DNA from: Polaromonas sp. AET17H-212
Lineage (GTDB): Bacteria > Pseudomonadota > Gammaproteobacteria > Burkholderiales > Burkholderiaceae_C
NCBI RefSeq assembly: GCF_002379085.1
Contig: NZ_NBZW01000007.1
Location: 1-64,000, forward strand
Length of the DNA: 64,000 bases
Direction: 5' to 3'
The notes under the pieces are model-generated. The model worked only from the letters and a program-made list of their open reading frames with translations. It ran no database searches and was not told where the DNA came from. A program made the translations under genes and the position numbers. This document shows positions 1-9,823 of the stretch, piece by piece. Each line of letters starts with the position of its first letter. Position 1 is the stretch's first letter.

Positions 1-105
1 GCAGTCCGTCGCCGTCAAATCCATCGCAAAGTAGCGCAGGATTTGACGCAGCTTTGCTTCACTGAGTTTGGAACGCCTGAAATACCGGTTTTTCTGAACC
101 ACCAT
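1..105 (-). CDS. IS1595-family (ISXO2-like) transposase, N-terminal fragment
   Basis: The minus strand from the ATG at 105 gives 35 residues before the window ends. They start MVVQKNRYFRRSKLSEAKLR and continue with QILRYFAMDLTA. This matches the typical amino terminus of IS1595/ISXO2-group transposases, where a basic RRSK-LSEAK stretch leads into a zinc-ribbon and helix-turn-helix region. The DDE/DDN catalytic domain would lie outside the window, so whether the copy is intact is unknown. The identification is by family recognition from a short stretch. No clear ribosome binding site is visible, which is normal for IS genes. Confidence 0.7.
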   Translation of the reverse strand, partial: MVVQKNRYFRRSKLSEAKLRQILRYFAMDLTATDC

Positions 106-148
106 AGGAACTTAGCTCACTTGACTGTGAACTTTGCTTCCTAAGCCC
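1..148 (-). mobile_element. End of an IS1595-family insertion sequence (runs off the left edge)
   Basis: Only the transposase-start end of the element lies in the window. The transposase reads leftwards from 105. The terminal sequence is probably near 148, where the minus strand reads GGGGCTTAGGAAGC, but the true tip and any target duplication cannot be set without the other end. The element sits about 25 bases beyond the dctM stop codon and leaves the gene intact. The boundary is inferred; the IS identity rests on the encoded protein. Confidence 0.6.
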
Positions 149-172
149 CAAAAACAATAGCAATTAGGCGAA

Positions 173-1495
173 CTACCCGATCAGCTTGGGCAGCCAGGTG
201 GCAATCGCCGGCACCCAGAACACCGCCGCGAGCAGGATCAGGCTCATCACCACATAGGGCACGACCGCGGTGAAGATGTGGCCCATGGTGACCGAGGGTG
301 GCGCCACGCCGCGCATGGTCATCAAGAGCAGGCCGTGCGGCGGCAGCAGCAGGCCCAGCTGCATGCAGATCAGGAACATCACGCCGAACCAGATCGGGTC
401 GATGCCGAGCGCCTGCACGATGGGCATGAAGATGGGCAGCGTGATCATCATCATGCTGACCTGGTCGACAAAGATGCCGAGGAAAATCAGCATCAGCATC
501 ATGCCGACCACAATCATGTTGGTTGACAGGCCCTGGCCGGTGATGAACTGCACCAGGCCGCTGCTGGCGCCCGAGAACGACAGGATCTGCGCGAAAGTCG
601 TGGCGCCCAGGATGATGAACAGGATCATGCCCGAGATGCCGGCCGTCCCCTTGAGCGCCTTGAGCACCGCGTCCCAGGTCAGGGCGCGGTAACACAGGGC
701 CAGCAGCATGGTGGCAAAGGCGCCCAGCGCCGCGCATTCGGTCGGGGTGGCCCAGCCGGCGGCCAGCGCGCCCACCACCACGCCGAAGATCGACAGCGTG
801 GGCAGCACATAGGCAAAAAACAGGCTCCAGCGGGCCCAGCCGCGGTGTTGCACCACGTCGTCCTTGTCGGCCGGCGCGAGCTTGGGGCTGATGCTGACGC
901 GGATGATGATCCACAGCACAAAGGCCACCGAGAGAATCACGCCCGGAATGACGCCGCCGATGAGCAGCTTGGAAATCGAGATGCCCGACAGCGAACCCAG
1001 CAGCACGGTCAGGGCCGAGGGCGGAATCAGCATATCGACCGCACCGATGGCCATGATAGGGCCGGTGGCAAGCGTCGGGTGGTAGCCGCGCGCCAGCATG
1101 ATGGGCAGCATCAGCGAGCCGAGCATGGCGGTGGTGGCGATCGTCGAGCCCGAAATCGCCGAGAACACCGTGCCGGCCACCACGGCCACCACGGCGAGAC
1201 GGCCGGGCACACGTTTGATCAGGCGCTCCACGCCTTCAATGACCTTGAGCGCCAGCCCGGTGTGGAACAGGATCTCGCCCATCAGCACAAACAGCGGAAT
1301 CGGCGTCAGTGAAAAAGCCGTGACCGACGTCACGCTGCTGCGCGCCAGCTGCATCAACCCGGGTTCGCCGCCCATGTACAGCCAGGCGCCAATGATGTTG
1401 ATGGTGATGAAGGTCAGCGCCACCGGCATGCCGATGAACAGCAGCACGGTGGAGCCACCCAGCATCAGCCAGGCGGCCAGGCCCCAGCCGCTCAT
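173..1495 (-). CDS. dctM: TRAP transporter large permease (DctM family)
   Basis: A 440-residue, very hydrophobic protein of the size of the large TRAP permease, with about 12 membrane segments in the inner membrane. It carries family features: an N-terminal hydrophobic pair, the SGSTIATTAMLGSLMLP stretch near residues 115-131, and the IPPS motif near 158. With DctQ it would drive sodium- or proton-coupled uptake of the ligand delivered by DctP. It is the last gene of the minus-strand order iorA-iorB-dctP-dctQ-dctM, 73 bases after dctQ. The substrate cannot be read from the permease. The operon partners suggest an aromatic 2-oxo acid or aryl acid, which is an inference. The IS end lies just beyond its stop codon. 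Confidence 0.93.
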   Translation of the reverse strand: MSGWGLAAWLMLGGSTVLLFIGMPVALTFITINIIGAWLYMGGEPGLMQLARSSVTSVTAFSLTPIPLFVLMGEILFHTGLALKVIEGVERLIKRVPGRLAVVAVVAGTVFSAISGSTIATTAMLGSLMLPIMLARGYHPTLATGPIMAIGAVDMLIPPSALTVLLGSLSGISISKLLIGGVIPGVILSVAFVLWIIIRVSISPKLAPADKDDVVQHRGWARWSLFFAYVLPTLSIFGVVVGALAAGWATPTECAALGAFATMLLALCYRALTWDAVLKALKGTAGISGMILFIILGATTFAQILSFSGASSGLVQFITGQGLSTNMIVVGMMLMLIFLGIFVDQVSMMMITLPIFMPIVQALGIDPIWFGVMFLICMQLGLLLPPHGLLLMTMRGVAPPSVTMGHIFTAVVPYVVMSLILLAAVFWVPAIATWLPKLIG

Positions 1496-1568
1496 GACAG
1501 CACCCTGGCGCTGCGCGCCTTCCCGCCAGGCGGGAGCGATCCATTCTTCGGGTGGCCGTGCGAATGGA

Positions 1569-2099
1569 TCATGCCGAACCCACGGCGTCGTGGCGCGGAC
1601 CGCGCGGGCCGCGTTGCAGCCGGATCATGCGAAAAATCATTTCAATTCCAAGAAGAACAAAAACCAGTGGCAGCGGCGCCAGCGCCCACCACTCGGGGGT
1701 GACCAGGGTCTTGATGTTGACGGCGCCCGAGGTGTAGCTTGACCAGGCGGCCTGCGTGCCATACCAGGCGATCACCACGCAGCAGGCGAAGCCGATCAGG
1801 TCGCCGACCCATTCGAGCGTCCAGGCCAGCTGGGGCGGCAGCGCCTGCAGCAGGATGTCGACCCGGATGTGCTGGCCCTGGCGCAGCAGCCAGGGCGCCA
1901 CACACATGGTGATCAGGTAAAGCATGAGCTCGGAGATTTCATTGCTCCAGGCCAGGCCTTGCGGCAACCCGGGAATGGGCACATTGCGCAGCGCCACATC
2001 GGCCACGATGATCAGCATCATGGCCATCAGGATGGCGCAGCCGAGCAGGGCCAGCGCGCTGAGCGCCCTGCCGTAGTGGGTCGACAGACGGTCAACCAT
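1569..2099 (-). CDS. dctQ: TRAP transporter small permease (DctQ family)
   Basis: A 176-residue integral membrane protein with four predicted membrane segments, at about residues 12-35, 50-68, 88-108 and 130-152. It has the LPQGLAWSNEISE stretch typical of DctQ proteins. It pairs with the large permease encoded 73 bases downstream to form the TRAP membrane complex. The ATG at 2099 gives a normal length and begins just before the first membrane helix. It lies between the periplasmic binding protein and DctM genes, the usual TRAP order on the minus strand. Confidence 0.9.
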   Translation of the reverse strand: MVDRLSTHYGRALSALALLGCAILMAMMLIIVADVALRNVPIPGLPQGLAWSNEISELMLYLITMCVAPWLLRQGQHIRVDILLQALPPQLAWTLEWVGDLIGFACCVVIAWYGTQAAWSSYTSGAVNIKTLVTPEWWALAPLPLVFVLLGIEMIFRMIRLQRGPRGPRHDAVGSA

Positions 2100-2165
2100 G
2101 AATCAAACCACCGCAGCCCGGGCACCGGCGGGTGAGGCGGCCAGGCGCCGGCTGCGGCTGGCCCC

Positions 2166-3197
<1,032 letters not shown>

Positions 3198-3234
3198 TCA
3201 ATGCGGGCGACTACCACTCTCTCACGCTGACGGC

Positions 3235-4752
3235 CTACACCGTGGCCAGCATCTGTTCCAGCGCCTTGCCGCTGTCGTCGGCCAGCGCGGCCTGGCTCAG
3301 GGCCTGCAATGTCTGGGCGCCCTGCGGCAGGCTCTGGAGTTGCGGCAGCTTGGCCATCACGCGCTGGTAGCTGCGCCAGCCGCGTTCATGGGTGTCGCCA
3401 TAACCCTTGACCAGCCGCTGCGAGCGCGCCACTTCCAGCGCCAGCGCCGGATGGGTGGGCGCCAGGCTTGCTATGCTGGCCAGCCAGCCGCTGATGCGCT
3501 GCTGCTCGACCTGGAAACGCAGCGAGCGCGGGCGCAGCGGGCGCAGCGCGGCAATCGTGTACAGCAGCAGGTAGCCGCGGATTGAGCTGGTCTGCACGAT
3601 GCGGCCCTTGCGCGTGAAGGGCTCGATACAGGCGCGTGCCCAGGGCGTGGCCAGCAGCCAGCGGCCGAGGCCGGCCGGCAGCGTGTCGGCAATTTCCTCG
3701 ACGCGTGGATGCAGAAACTCGTTGATGCCCAGGTGCTGCGTGTGGCTCAATTTGACTTCGCCGCCGACGCGTGCAAAACGCGAGCGCCGGGTTTTCAGGT
3801 CGGCGACACGCACGGTGTCTTCGTAGGACATCCACAGCGCCAGGTGGCGCGCGCTTTCGTCGAGCAGCTCGGCGGCCAGCGCAGGGTCGGCCGGCAGGCG
3901 GGCCAGCAGCGGTTGCAGACGGTCCAGGTAGGTCGCGGCGTAGGCCACATCCTGGTAGTCGGCCGCACGCACAATGCCGGCGGCCAGCGTCGCGTGGCTG
4001 CTGGCCGGAAAGTTCTGCGCAATACGCTGCGCCAGTGCCGCGAGCCGCGCGCCGACCGGCGGCATGGGCGCGGCGGCTGGCACGGCCGCTGCGGCGGCAG
4101 GCGGTGCCAGCGTTTGCTGCGCGACGGCAAAACCCGCGGCAAAAGCCTTCAGGCTGGATGTCACGCCGACGCCGCCGCGCGTGATGGTGGCCTCAAACTG
4201 TTCGCGGGTAAAGGGCAGGCGGGCGGTGGCGGCCAGCGCGCCATACAGCGTGGGGCTGATCAGGCTGCCGGTGTCTTCGGCCAGCTGGGCAAAGTCGGCG
4301 CTGATGAAATGCCGGGCCGCGGCGCGCCCGCCTTCGAGCAGCTTGTCCGAACTGACGCGGCCGTCGCCCATGGCGGTGCGTTCGGTCATGGAATACACGC
4401 GGTGTGTCGAGGCCACAAAGGTGGTGCGGTTGGCCGTGACCAGGCCGCGCTGCAGCGCGCGGCCGGCTTCCATCAGTTCCGAGGCAATCACGATGTCGAC
4501 CTCGCCGGGCACCGGACTCAGCGCCATCACCGGCCTGCGGCCGGCAGGCACGGCGGCCTCGGGGAACATCTCGAGGTAATACACGGTGGCGCCGGTGCGC
4601 TGCGCCACGCCGGGCACCGAGGTGGTTTGCGCGAAGTAGCTGTTCTGCTCGGCCAGGTCGACCAGCCAGTCGGCCAGCACGCCACCGCCTTCGCCGCCCA
4701 TGGCAAGAATGGCAATGGTGATGGCCCGCTCACTGTTCATTGGTGGACTCAT
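3235..4752 (-). CDS. iorB: Indolepyruvate oxidoreductase, beta subunit (fused long form)
   Basis: A 505-residue protein. Its first 200 or so residues match the IorB/pyruvate-ferredoxin-oxidoreductase gamma-type domain, with GGEGGGVLADWLVD near residues 19-32. The remaining ~280 residues form a C-terminal extension found in a long class of these subunits in betaproteobacteria. With IorA it would oxidatively decarboxylate aryl pyruvates such as indolepyruvate to aryl-acetyl-CoA, reducing an iron-sulfur acceptor. The start is the ATG at 4752, which overlaps the iorA stop in an ATGA quartet; a second ATG follows four codons later. The tight coupling to iorA supports a two-subunit enzyme. The true substrate is not shown by sequence. 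Confidence 0.87.
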   Translation of the reverse strand: MSPPMNSERAITIAILAMGGEGGGVLADWLVDLAEQNSYFAQTTSVPGVAQRTGATVYYLEMFPEAAVPAGRRPVMALSPVPGEVDIVIASELMEAGRALQRGLVTANRTTFVASTHRVYSMTERTAMGDGRVSSDKLLEGGRAAARHFISADFAQLAEDTGSLISPTLYGALAATARLPFTREQFEATITRGGVGVTSSLKAFAAGFAVAQQTLAPPAAAAAVPAAAPMPPVGARLAALAQRIAQNFPASSHATLAAGIVRAADYQDVAYAATYLDRLQPLLARLPADPALAAELLDESARHLALWMSYEDTVRVADLKTRRSRFARVGGEVKLSHTQHLGINEFLHPRVEEIADTLPAGLGRWLLATPWARACIEPFTRKGRIVQTSSIRGYLLLYTIAALRPLRPRSLRFQVEQQRISGWLASIASLAPTHPALALEVARSQRLVKGYGDTHERGWRSYQRVMAKLPQLQSLPQGAQTLQALSQAALADDSGKALEQMLATV

Positions 4753-6935
4753 GCCGCAATCCCTTCGAGCCGGCGTTCGATGCGGTTTTGCAGCCAGCCG
4801 ATCACCGCCGTGCGCAGCTTGAGCTTGAAGCCGTCCCAGGCGGTCGGGTTGTTGATGATTTCGGCACGGTAAAACGAGGGGCACAACACCGCGGCGTGCG
4901 CCACTTCGCCGCACAGGCCGCAGCCGACGCAGCTGTCGATCACCGTGGCGATCGGGTCGCGCCGCAGCGGGTCGGGGTTGGGCTTGATGGTCAGCGAGGG
5001 GCAGCCCGAGAGCCGGATGCAGGAGTGGTCGCCGGTACAGGTGTCTGGATCGATGCCGAAACGTTCGCGCACCACACGCTCGCCGCCGGCAATCATCTTG
5101 CGGATCTGCGGCTTGACGCGGCGCTGGCGGTTCAGCATGCATTCGCTTTGCGCAATGATGACCTTGGGGCCTTTTTCTTTCGTGGTCAGCGCCTCGCGCA
5201 GGGTGTCGCGCATCTGCGCCAGGCTGTAGGTGTTGGTCACCGTTTTGGCCCACTTGACGCCGACGCCGCGCACGGCTTTCTCGATCGGGTTGTTGGTGCT
5301 GCGCAGCGGGTTGACGGCCTTGGACGAGAGCACGTCCTGCCCGCCGGTGGCGGCCGAGTAGCCGTTGTCCACCACCAGCAGCACGTTGTCGGTCTGGTTG
5401 AACACCGCGTTGCCGACGCCGCTGGTCAGGCCGTTGTGCCAGAAGCCGCCGTCGCCCATCATGGCGATCGTGCGTTTGGAGGTTTCGCTGGTGTTGAAGG
5501 CCGAGGCGCCGGCCCAGCCCAGGCCGTAACCCATGGTGGTGGCGCCGATGTTGAAGGGCGGCAGGATGGAAAACAGGTGGCAGCCGATGTCGCAGCTCAC
5601 ATGGTGCTGGCCGAGCTCGCGCTCGAGCAGCTTCATCGCGGTGAAGATGGGGCGCTCGGGGCAGCCGGTGCAAAACGAGGGCGGCCGGGCCTGCACTTCG
5701 GCGGCGGCCGCCTGGATCGCAAAGGCCTTGGGGTTGCCGCTAAGGACCGCCAGGCCGGTGGCCGCGGGCCGCGCCGCCAGCGGCAGCTCCCGGCCTGCCA
5801 GCAGCTCGGGCGCGTAGAGGGTGATGAAGCGGGCCAGGCCCTTGAGCACCACGCCGCCGGTGTATTCGCCGGCCATGGGCAACACGTCCTTGCCGTGTAC
5901 GCGGGTCTGGATGTCGGCCCGGCGCAGGATGGTGTTGACGTTTTGCTCGATGAAGTCGGGCTGGCCTTCCTCGACCAGCAAGATGCCGCGTTTGCCGGCG
6001 CAAAAACGCTTGAACTCGTCGTCGATCAGCGGGTAGGTCAGGTTCAGCACATACAGCGGCACCTGCGACTGCCCGAAGGCGTCGGCCAGGCCCAGCAGCT
6101 CGAGCGAGCGCAGCACGCTGTTGTACAGCCCGCCCTGCATGACGATGCCGAAGTCTTTGGCATCTTCGGCAAAAAACTCGTTGAGCTGGTGCTGCTGGAT
6201 GAACTTCACCGCAGCCGGCCAGCGTTCGGTGATTTTTTCCTGTTCCTGCGCGTAGCTGGCCGGCGGCAGCACGATGCGGCTGGCGTCGCGCTGCGGGTTT
6301 TCCATCGCGTCCTTCAGCGTGAAGGCCGAGCGCTTGTTGTCCTTGGTGGGAAAACGTCCGTGCACATGGCAGGCGCGTATGCGCAGCTCCAGCATCACCG
6401 GCGTGCGGCTGGCCTCGGAGAGTTCAAAGCCCATTTCCACGGCCTGCACAATGCTTTCGAGGTTGGGGCGCGGGTCCATCAGCCAGACCTGCGACTTCAT
6501 GGCAAAGGCGTGCGAGCGCTCCTGCATGATGCTCGAGCCCTCGCCGTAGTCCTCGCCGACGATCAACAGCGCGCCGCCGGTCACACCGCCCGAGGCGAGA
6601 TTCGCCAGCGCGTCGGAGGCCACGTTGGTGCCGACGGTGGACTTGAAGGTCACGGCGCCGCGCAGCGGGTAGTTGACGGACGCGGCCAGTGTGGCGGTGG
6701 CGGTGGCTTCGGAGGCGCTGTGCTCGAAACGCACGCCGAGCTCCTGCAGGATGTCGTTGGCGTCGGTCAGCACGTCCATCAGGTGCGAAATCGGTGCGCC
6801 CTGGTAGCCAGCGACATAGGACACGCCCGACTGCAGCAGCGCCTTGGTGACGGCCAGGATGCCCTCGCCGCGAAACTCTTCCCCCGCGCCCAGGCGCAGT
6901 TTTTCCACCTCGGCGGCAAACGAACGTTCAGCCAT
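4749..6935 (-). CDS. iorA: Indolepyruvate ferredoxin oxidoreductase, alpha subunit
   Basis: A 728-residue thiamine-diphosphate enzyme subunit. The N-terminal part contains the pyrimidine-binding and transketolase-like domains. The TPP/Mg site is the MMGDGGFWHNGL block near residue 487 with its downstream Asn. Cysteines in CTGCPERP (about residue 428) and in CVGCGLC with further cysteines near the C-terminus provide iron-sulfur ligands. The start is set at the ATG at 6935 (MAERSFAAEV); an upstream TTG at 6956 is in frame but has no better ribosome binding site. It heads the iorAB-TRAP operon and is divergent from a LysR regulator, which probably controls it. The role in phenylalanine, tryptophan or aryl-acid catabolism is inferred. 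Confidence 0.9.
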   Translation of the reverse strand: MAERSFAAEVEKLRLGAGEEFRGEGILAVTKALLQSGVSYVAGYQGAPISHLMDVLTDANDILQELGVRFEHSASEATATATLAASVNYPLRGAVTFKSTVGTNVASDALANLASGGVTGGALLIVGEDYGEGSSIMQERSHAFAMKSQVWLMDPRPNLESIVQAVEMGFELSEASRTPVMLELRIRACHVHGRFPTKDNKRSAFTLKDAMENPQRDASRIVLPPASYAQEQEKITERWPAAVKFIQQHQLNEFFAEDAKDFGIVMQGGLYNSVLRSLELLGLADAFGQSQVPLYVLNLTYPLIDDEFKRFCAGKRGILLVEEGQPDFIEQNVNTILRRADIQTRVHGKDVLPMAGEYTGGVVLKGLARFITLYAPELLAGRELPLAARPAATGLAVLSGNPKAFAIQAAAAEVQARPPSFCTGCPERPIFTAMKLLERELGQHHVSCDIGCHLFSILPPFNIGATTMGYGLGWAGASAFNTSETSKRTIAMMGDGGFWHNGLTSGVGNAVFNQTDNVLLVVDNGYSAATGGQDVLSSKAVNPLRSTNNPIEKAVRGVGVKWAKTVTNTYSLAQMRDTLREALTTKEKGPKVIIAQSECMLNRQRRVKPQIRKMIAGGERVVRERFGIDPDTCTGDHSCIRLSGCPSLTIKPNPDPLRRDPIATVIDSCVGCGLCGEVAHAAVLCPSFYRAEIINNPTAWDGFKLKLRTAVIGWLQNRIERRLEGIAA

Positions 6936-7037
6936 GCGCCGTCCCGTTGGCCGCAACGGCGTCCAGGGCCTGAAAAATAGGTGCTTGCTGCATCAATCGC
7001 CTTCCGTTTGCAGCGCAATTTACGCAGCTTGAAGGCA

Positions 7038-7058
7038 TCATGCAAATGGATTGTATGA
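7038..7058. promoter_or_regulatory. Candidate LysR-type operator between iorA and the LysR gene
   Basis: The 201-base gap between the divergent iorA and LysR genes contains TCAT-N13-ATGA, an imperfect dyad with A/T-rich flanks. Its size is that of LysR-type recognition boxes. It lies 79 bases before the LysR ATG and 103 bases before the iorA ATG. Only the dyad and position support it; no footprint or comparative data were available. Confidence 0.3.
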
Positions 7059-7136
7059 ATGGAGCACATCTGTTTGATCAATAATTCGGGACAACCCTGA
7101 GAACCCTGCAGAGACTCTTTCGCGAAAGGCGCGGCG

Positions 7137-8069
7137 ATGAATTTCCGCCAACTCGACCTCAACCTGCTGCGCGTGCTGGCGGCCATTCACCGCACCGGCT
7201 CGGTGACGCTGGCCGGCAAGACCCTGGCGCTGTCGCAGCCGGCCACCAGCAATGCGCTGGCCAGGCTGCGCGACTTTTTTGAAGACGAGCTGTTTGTGCG
7301 CGCGCCGTCCGGCCTGAAGCCGACGCGCCTGTGCGAGCAGCTGGCGCCCGCGGTGCTGGCGCAGCTGCTGGCGCTGGAGACGCTGGTCACCGGCCACGAG
7401 GAGTTCGATCCGGCCAGCAGCGACATGCACTGGCGGCTGTCGCTGTCTGATCTGGGCGAAATGCTGTTCCTGCCGGAACTGGCCGGCGCCATGCGCAGCC
7501 AGGCGCCGGGCGCGCGGCTGTCCAATATCTCGGTGGCCTCCAGCGACGTGGCGGCCGCGCTGGAGGCGCGCGAGATCGACCTGGCCATCGGCATCCTGCA
7601 GCCGCGCCACCGCGGCATACGCACCGAGCTGCTGTTTCGCGAGCGTTATGTGGCGATCGCCGCGCCGCAGTGGCGGCCCGCCTCCGGCCGCAGCGGCCGC
7701 GCCTTGACCCCGCAGCAACTGGCCGAGGCCTCGTTTGTGGTGGCGGCGCCGACGGCGACCTTTCACGGCAGCGTCGAGCAGATGCTGGCGCGCATGAAGC
7801 TGGAAGACCGCATCGTGCTGCGGGCGCGCCATTTTGGCGCGCTGCCCGAGCTCGCGCTGAGCTCGGACCTGCTGTCCATCGTGCCGGAAATGTATGCGCG
7901 CAACCTGCGCCAGCGTTACGACTGCCGGGTCTGGGGCATCCCCGGCGTGCCGGCCTACGAGGTCCGCCTGGTCTGGCACAGCAGCACCGACAAGGACCCG
8001 GCGCACCAGTGGATGCGCGCGCTGGTGCACAAGCTGTTCAAGCGGCCGGTGCGTGCGGAGGCCGGCTGA
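7137..8069 (+). CDS. LysR-family transcriptional regulator
   Basis: A 310-residue protein with the standard LysR layout. A winged helix-turn-helix occupies residues 4-62 (FRQLDLNLLRVLAAIHRTGS, then SQPATSNALARLRDFFEDEL), followed by a linker helix and a periplasmic-binding-protein-like effector domain from about 90 to 300. The start has AAGGCGCGGCG just upstream. It is transcribed away from the iorAB-TRAP operon across a 201-base gap, the usual arrangement for a LysR activator and its target. The effector is likely the aryl keto acid or a related metabolite, which is inferred from context only. Confidence 0.93.
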   Translation: MNFRQLDLNLLRVLAAIHRTGSVTLAGKTLALSQPATSNALARLRDFFEDELFVRAPSGLKPTRLCEQLAPAVLAQLLALETLVTGHEEFDPASSDMHWRLSLSDLGEMLFLPELAGAMRSQAPGARLSNISVASSDVAAALEAREIDLAIGILQPRHRGIRTELLFRERYVAIAAPQWRPASGRSGRALTPQQLAEASFVVAAPTATFHGSVEQMLARMKLEDRIVLRARHFGALPELALSSDLLSIVPEMYARNLRQRYDCRVWGIPGVPAYEVRLVWHSSTDKDPAHQWMRALVHKLFKRPVRAEAG

Positions 8070-8080
8070 GTCGGCGGGTT

Positions 8081-8135
8081 TTGAAGACGGATTGGCTACC
8101 AGCCCAGGTAAACCGGGCGTGAGCAGCTATTGAAT
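8081..8135 (+). repeat. Short intergenic repeat, family 1 (copy A)
   Basis: This is one of six copies in the window of a Comamonadaceae-type intergenic element. The common words are CCAGCCC and, 15-20 bases later, GCAGCTAT followed by A/T. Here the words are CCAGCCC at 8100-8106 and GCAGCTATTG at 8124-8133. It lies between the convergent LysR and SPOR genes and contains no gene. Confidence 0.6.
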
Positions 8136-8161
8136 GTGTAGCGAACCGGGCGCGCGGCGCT

Positions 8162-8851
8162 TCAAAGACAGGGCCGCAGCGGCTTGCCTTCGAGCTGCGG
8201 CTTGAGGGCATCGAGCTGTGCGCGCAGCGCGGCATCCACCGCGGCGAGCTTGAGGAGCTGGCCGCGTGCCTCGGCGCGCTCCTGCACCACGCGGGCGGTG
8301 CGCACGCCCTTGCTGGCCACCCGCGCGAGCTCCTGGTCGGCGTCGGCCTGCAGCGCAAAGCTGGCCAGGGCCAGCCCGGGGGCCAGCGCTTCGTTGTTGA
8401 CCGCGCGGAAGGCCACGCCGCGCTGGCGCAACTCGTTGCGTTTTTTGGCCAGCGCTTCCTCGCTGGAGTATTTGCCCATGTAGACAATCCAGCGCGCCGG
8501 CTCGGTGCTGCTTTCGAGCTGCCAGCTGCCGGCGGGCAGCGCTTTTTCCAGGCTGGCCCGCAGCGCCGTGGTTTGTTGCTCGTTGAACAGGCCGGCCTGC
8601 AGGCATTCGGCGGCGGCTTCGGCCGTGGCGCTGGCGCCATTGGCTGGGCGGGCGGCGCTGCCGCTGTTTTCCAGCTGCCGGGCTTCGTCGGCCGTCAGCA
8701 GGCGGATCGCTTCGGGCCGGATCTGCGTGGCCAGGCGCTGGGGTTCGGTCTGCACGCTGGGCGCCATGCCCAGCGGTGCCAGCGCGCCTTGGGACCAGGC
8801 GAAGTAGGCGACGTTGGCCAGCGCCAGCAGCAACACCAGCAGCCTCAGCAT
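8162..8851 (-). CDS. SPOR-domain protein with N-terminal membrane anchor
   Basis: A 229-residue protein with one N-terminal hydrophobic segment (residues 2-20, LRLLVLLLALANVAYFAW), a low-complexity linker, and a C-terminal ~75-residue domain resembling SPOR. The domain includes ARWIVYMGKYSSEEALAKK near residues 128-146 and a second beta-alpha half ending near residue 190. SPOR domains bind denuded peptidoglycan at division sites, so a cell-envelope role is likely. The start overlaps the end of birA by 7 bases, so the two are probably co-transcribed. The tail beyond residue 195 is not recognised. The family call is by pattern and is moderately secure. Confidence 0.65.
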   Translation of the reverse strand: MLRLLVLLLALANVAYFAWSQGALAPLGMAPSVQTEPQRLATQIRPEAIRLLTADEARQLENSGSAARPANGASATAEAAAECLQAGLFNEQQTTALRASLEKALPAGSWQLESSTEPARWIVYMGKYSSEEALAKKRNELRQRGVAFRAVNNEALAPGLALASFALQADADQELARVASKGVRTARVVQERAEARGQLLKLAAVDAALRAQLDALKPQLEGKPLRPCL

Positions 8852-9711
8852 GGGCGCGCGTTGCCTGCGGTGGGGGGCGTCACGGGCCGGACGCTGACTT
8901 CGGAACTGGTGATTTCTTTCATGCCAGCCGCAGTATGCACCAGCAGCGCGCCGTTTTCACCGACCCCGTGGGCCACGCCCTGGGTGCCGTCGGACAGCTG
9001 CACGGCGCGCCCGGCCAGCGCGTCACGCGCTGCAAAGCGGGCCTGAAACGGCGCAAAACCAAACAGGCCGAAGGCCTGCACCGCCTGCACCAGCGGCGCC
9101 GCCACGCGCAGCAGCGTTTGCGCCACGTCGATGCCGGGCAGCAGCGTCTGCAGGGCGCCGGGCGCCAGGGCGGCCGGCTGGCCGGCGCCCGCAGGGGCCA
9201 GCGGCTGCGCCATCGGTCGCACATTGATGCCGACGCCGATGACCACATAACGCTGCTCGCCCCAGCTGGCGGTTTCGACCAGGATGCCGGCCAGCTTGGC
9301 TTCGCCGCTGGCATCGCCCAGCCACAGGTCGTTGGGCCACTTGAGGCGGATGGCGGGTGCGGCGGGGTTGCCGGGTTCCAGGCTTTCGGCAATGCTGATG
9401 CCGACCGCCAGCGACAGGCCCGACCAGTCGGCCGGCTGCAGCGGCAGGCCCAGTGAAAAGGTCAGGCTGTCGCCAACGCTGCTTTGCCAGCTGCGGCCCA
9501 TGCGGCCGCGGCCGGCGGTTTGCTGCTCGGCCACCAGCAGCACGGGCCCGCACGCGTCCGGTCCGGCGGCCCGAAAGCGCCGCATCAGCTCGGTGTTGGT
9601 CGAATCGATCTGCGGCAGCACCTCGACCGTGAAGCCGGGCAGCACCGGCGCCACGGCCTCCCAGATGGCCTCGGCGGGCCAGCGGATGGGGGGAGTGGGC
9701 GGCGTGCTCAT
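8845..9711 (-). CDS. birA: Biotin--[acetyl-CoA-carboxylase] ligase
   Basis: A 288-residue BirA-type ligase that activates biotin to biotinyl-AMP and attaches it to the biotin carboxyl carrier protein. The biotinyl-AMP loop QTAGRGRMGRSW lies near residues 87-98, the KWPNDLWL motif near 145-152, and a small C-terminal domain follows. The N-terminus (RWPAEAIWEAVAPVLPGF) lacks the DNA-binding winged helix of E. coli BirA, so this is a ligase without the repressor function. The gene overlaps the SPOR gene by 7 bases. The start ATG at 9711 gives a normal length for this short class. Confidence 0.93.
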   Translation of the reverse strand: MSTPPTPPIRWPAEAIWEAVAPVLPGFTVEVLPQIDSTNTELMRRFRAAGPDACGPVLLVAEQQTAGRGRMGRSWQSSVGDSLTFSLGLPLQPADWSGLSLAVGISIAESLEPGNPAAPAIRLKWPNDLWLGDASGEAKLAGILVETASWGEQRYVVIGVGINVRPMAQPLAPAGAGQPAALAPGALQTLLPGIDVAQTLLRVAAPLVQAVQAFGLFGFAPFQARFAARDALAGRAVQLSDGTQGVAHGVGENGALLVHTAAGMKEITSSEVSVRPVTPPTAGNARPC

Positions 9712-9823
9712 GGGGGGGTGTGGGATGTTTCTGTCTTCCCGGGCTCGATCCGGGAGCCATGCCTCCGGCTTGTTCCGGCAACGCGGGGAGGCAGGGATGG
9801 CGGGTCGGGTCCGCCCGGACCGG

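Noticed and set aside
4740..6980. Long open frame (746 codons) on the plus strand
   Set aside because: It is the antisense shadow of iorA, rich in His/Arg/Gly/Ala with no domain pattern. The minus-strand frame has full IorA motifs.
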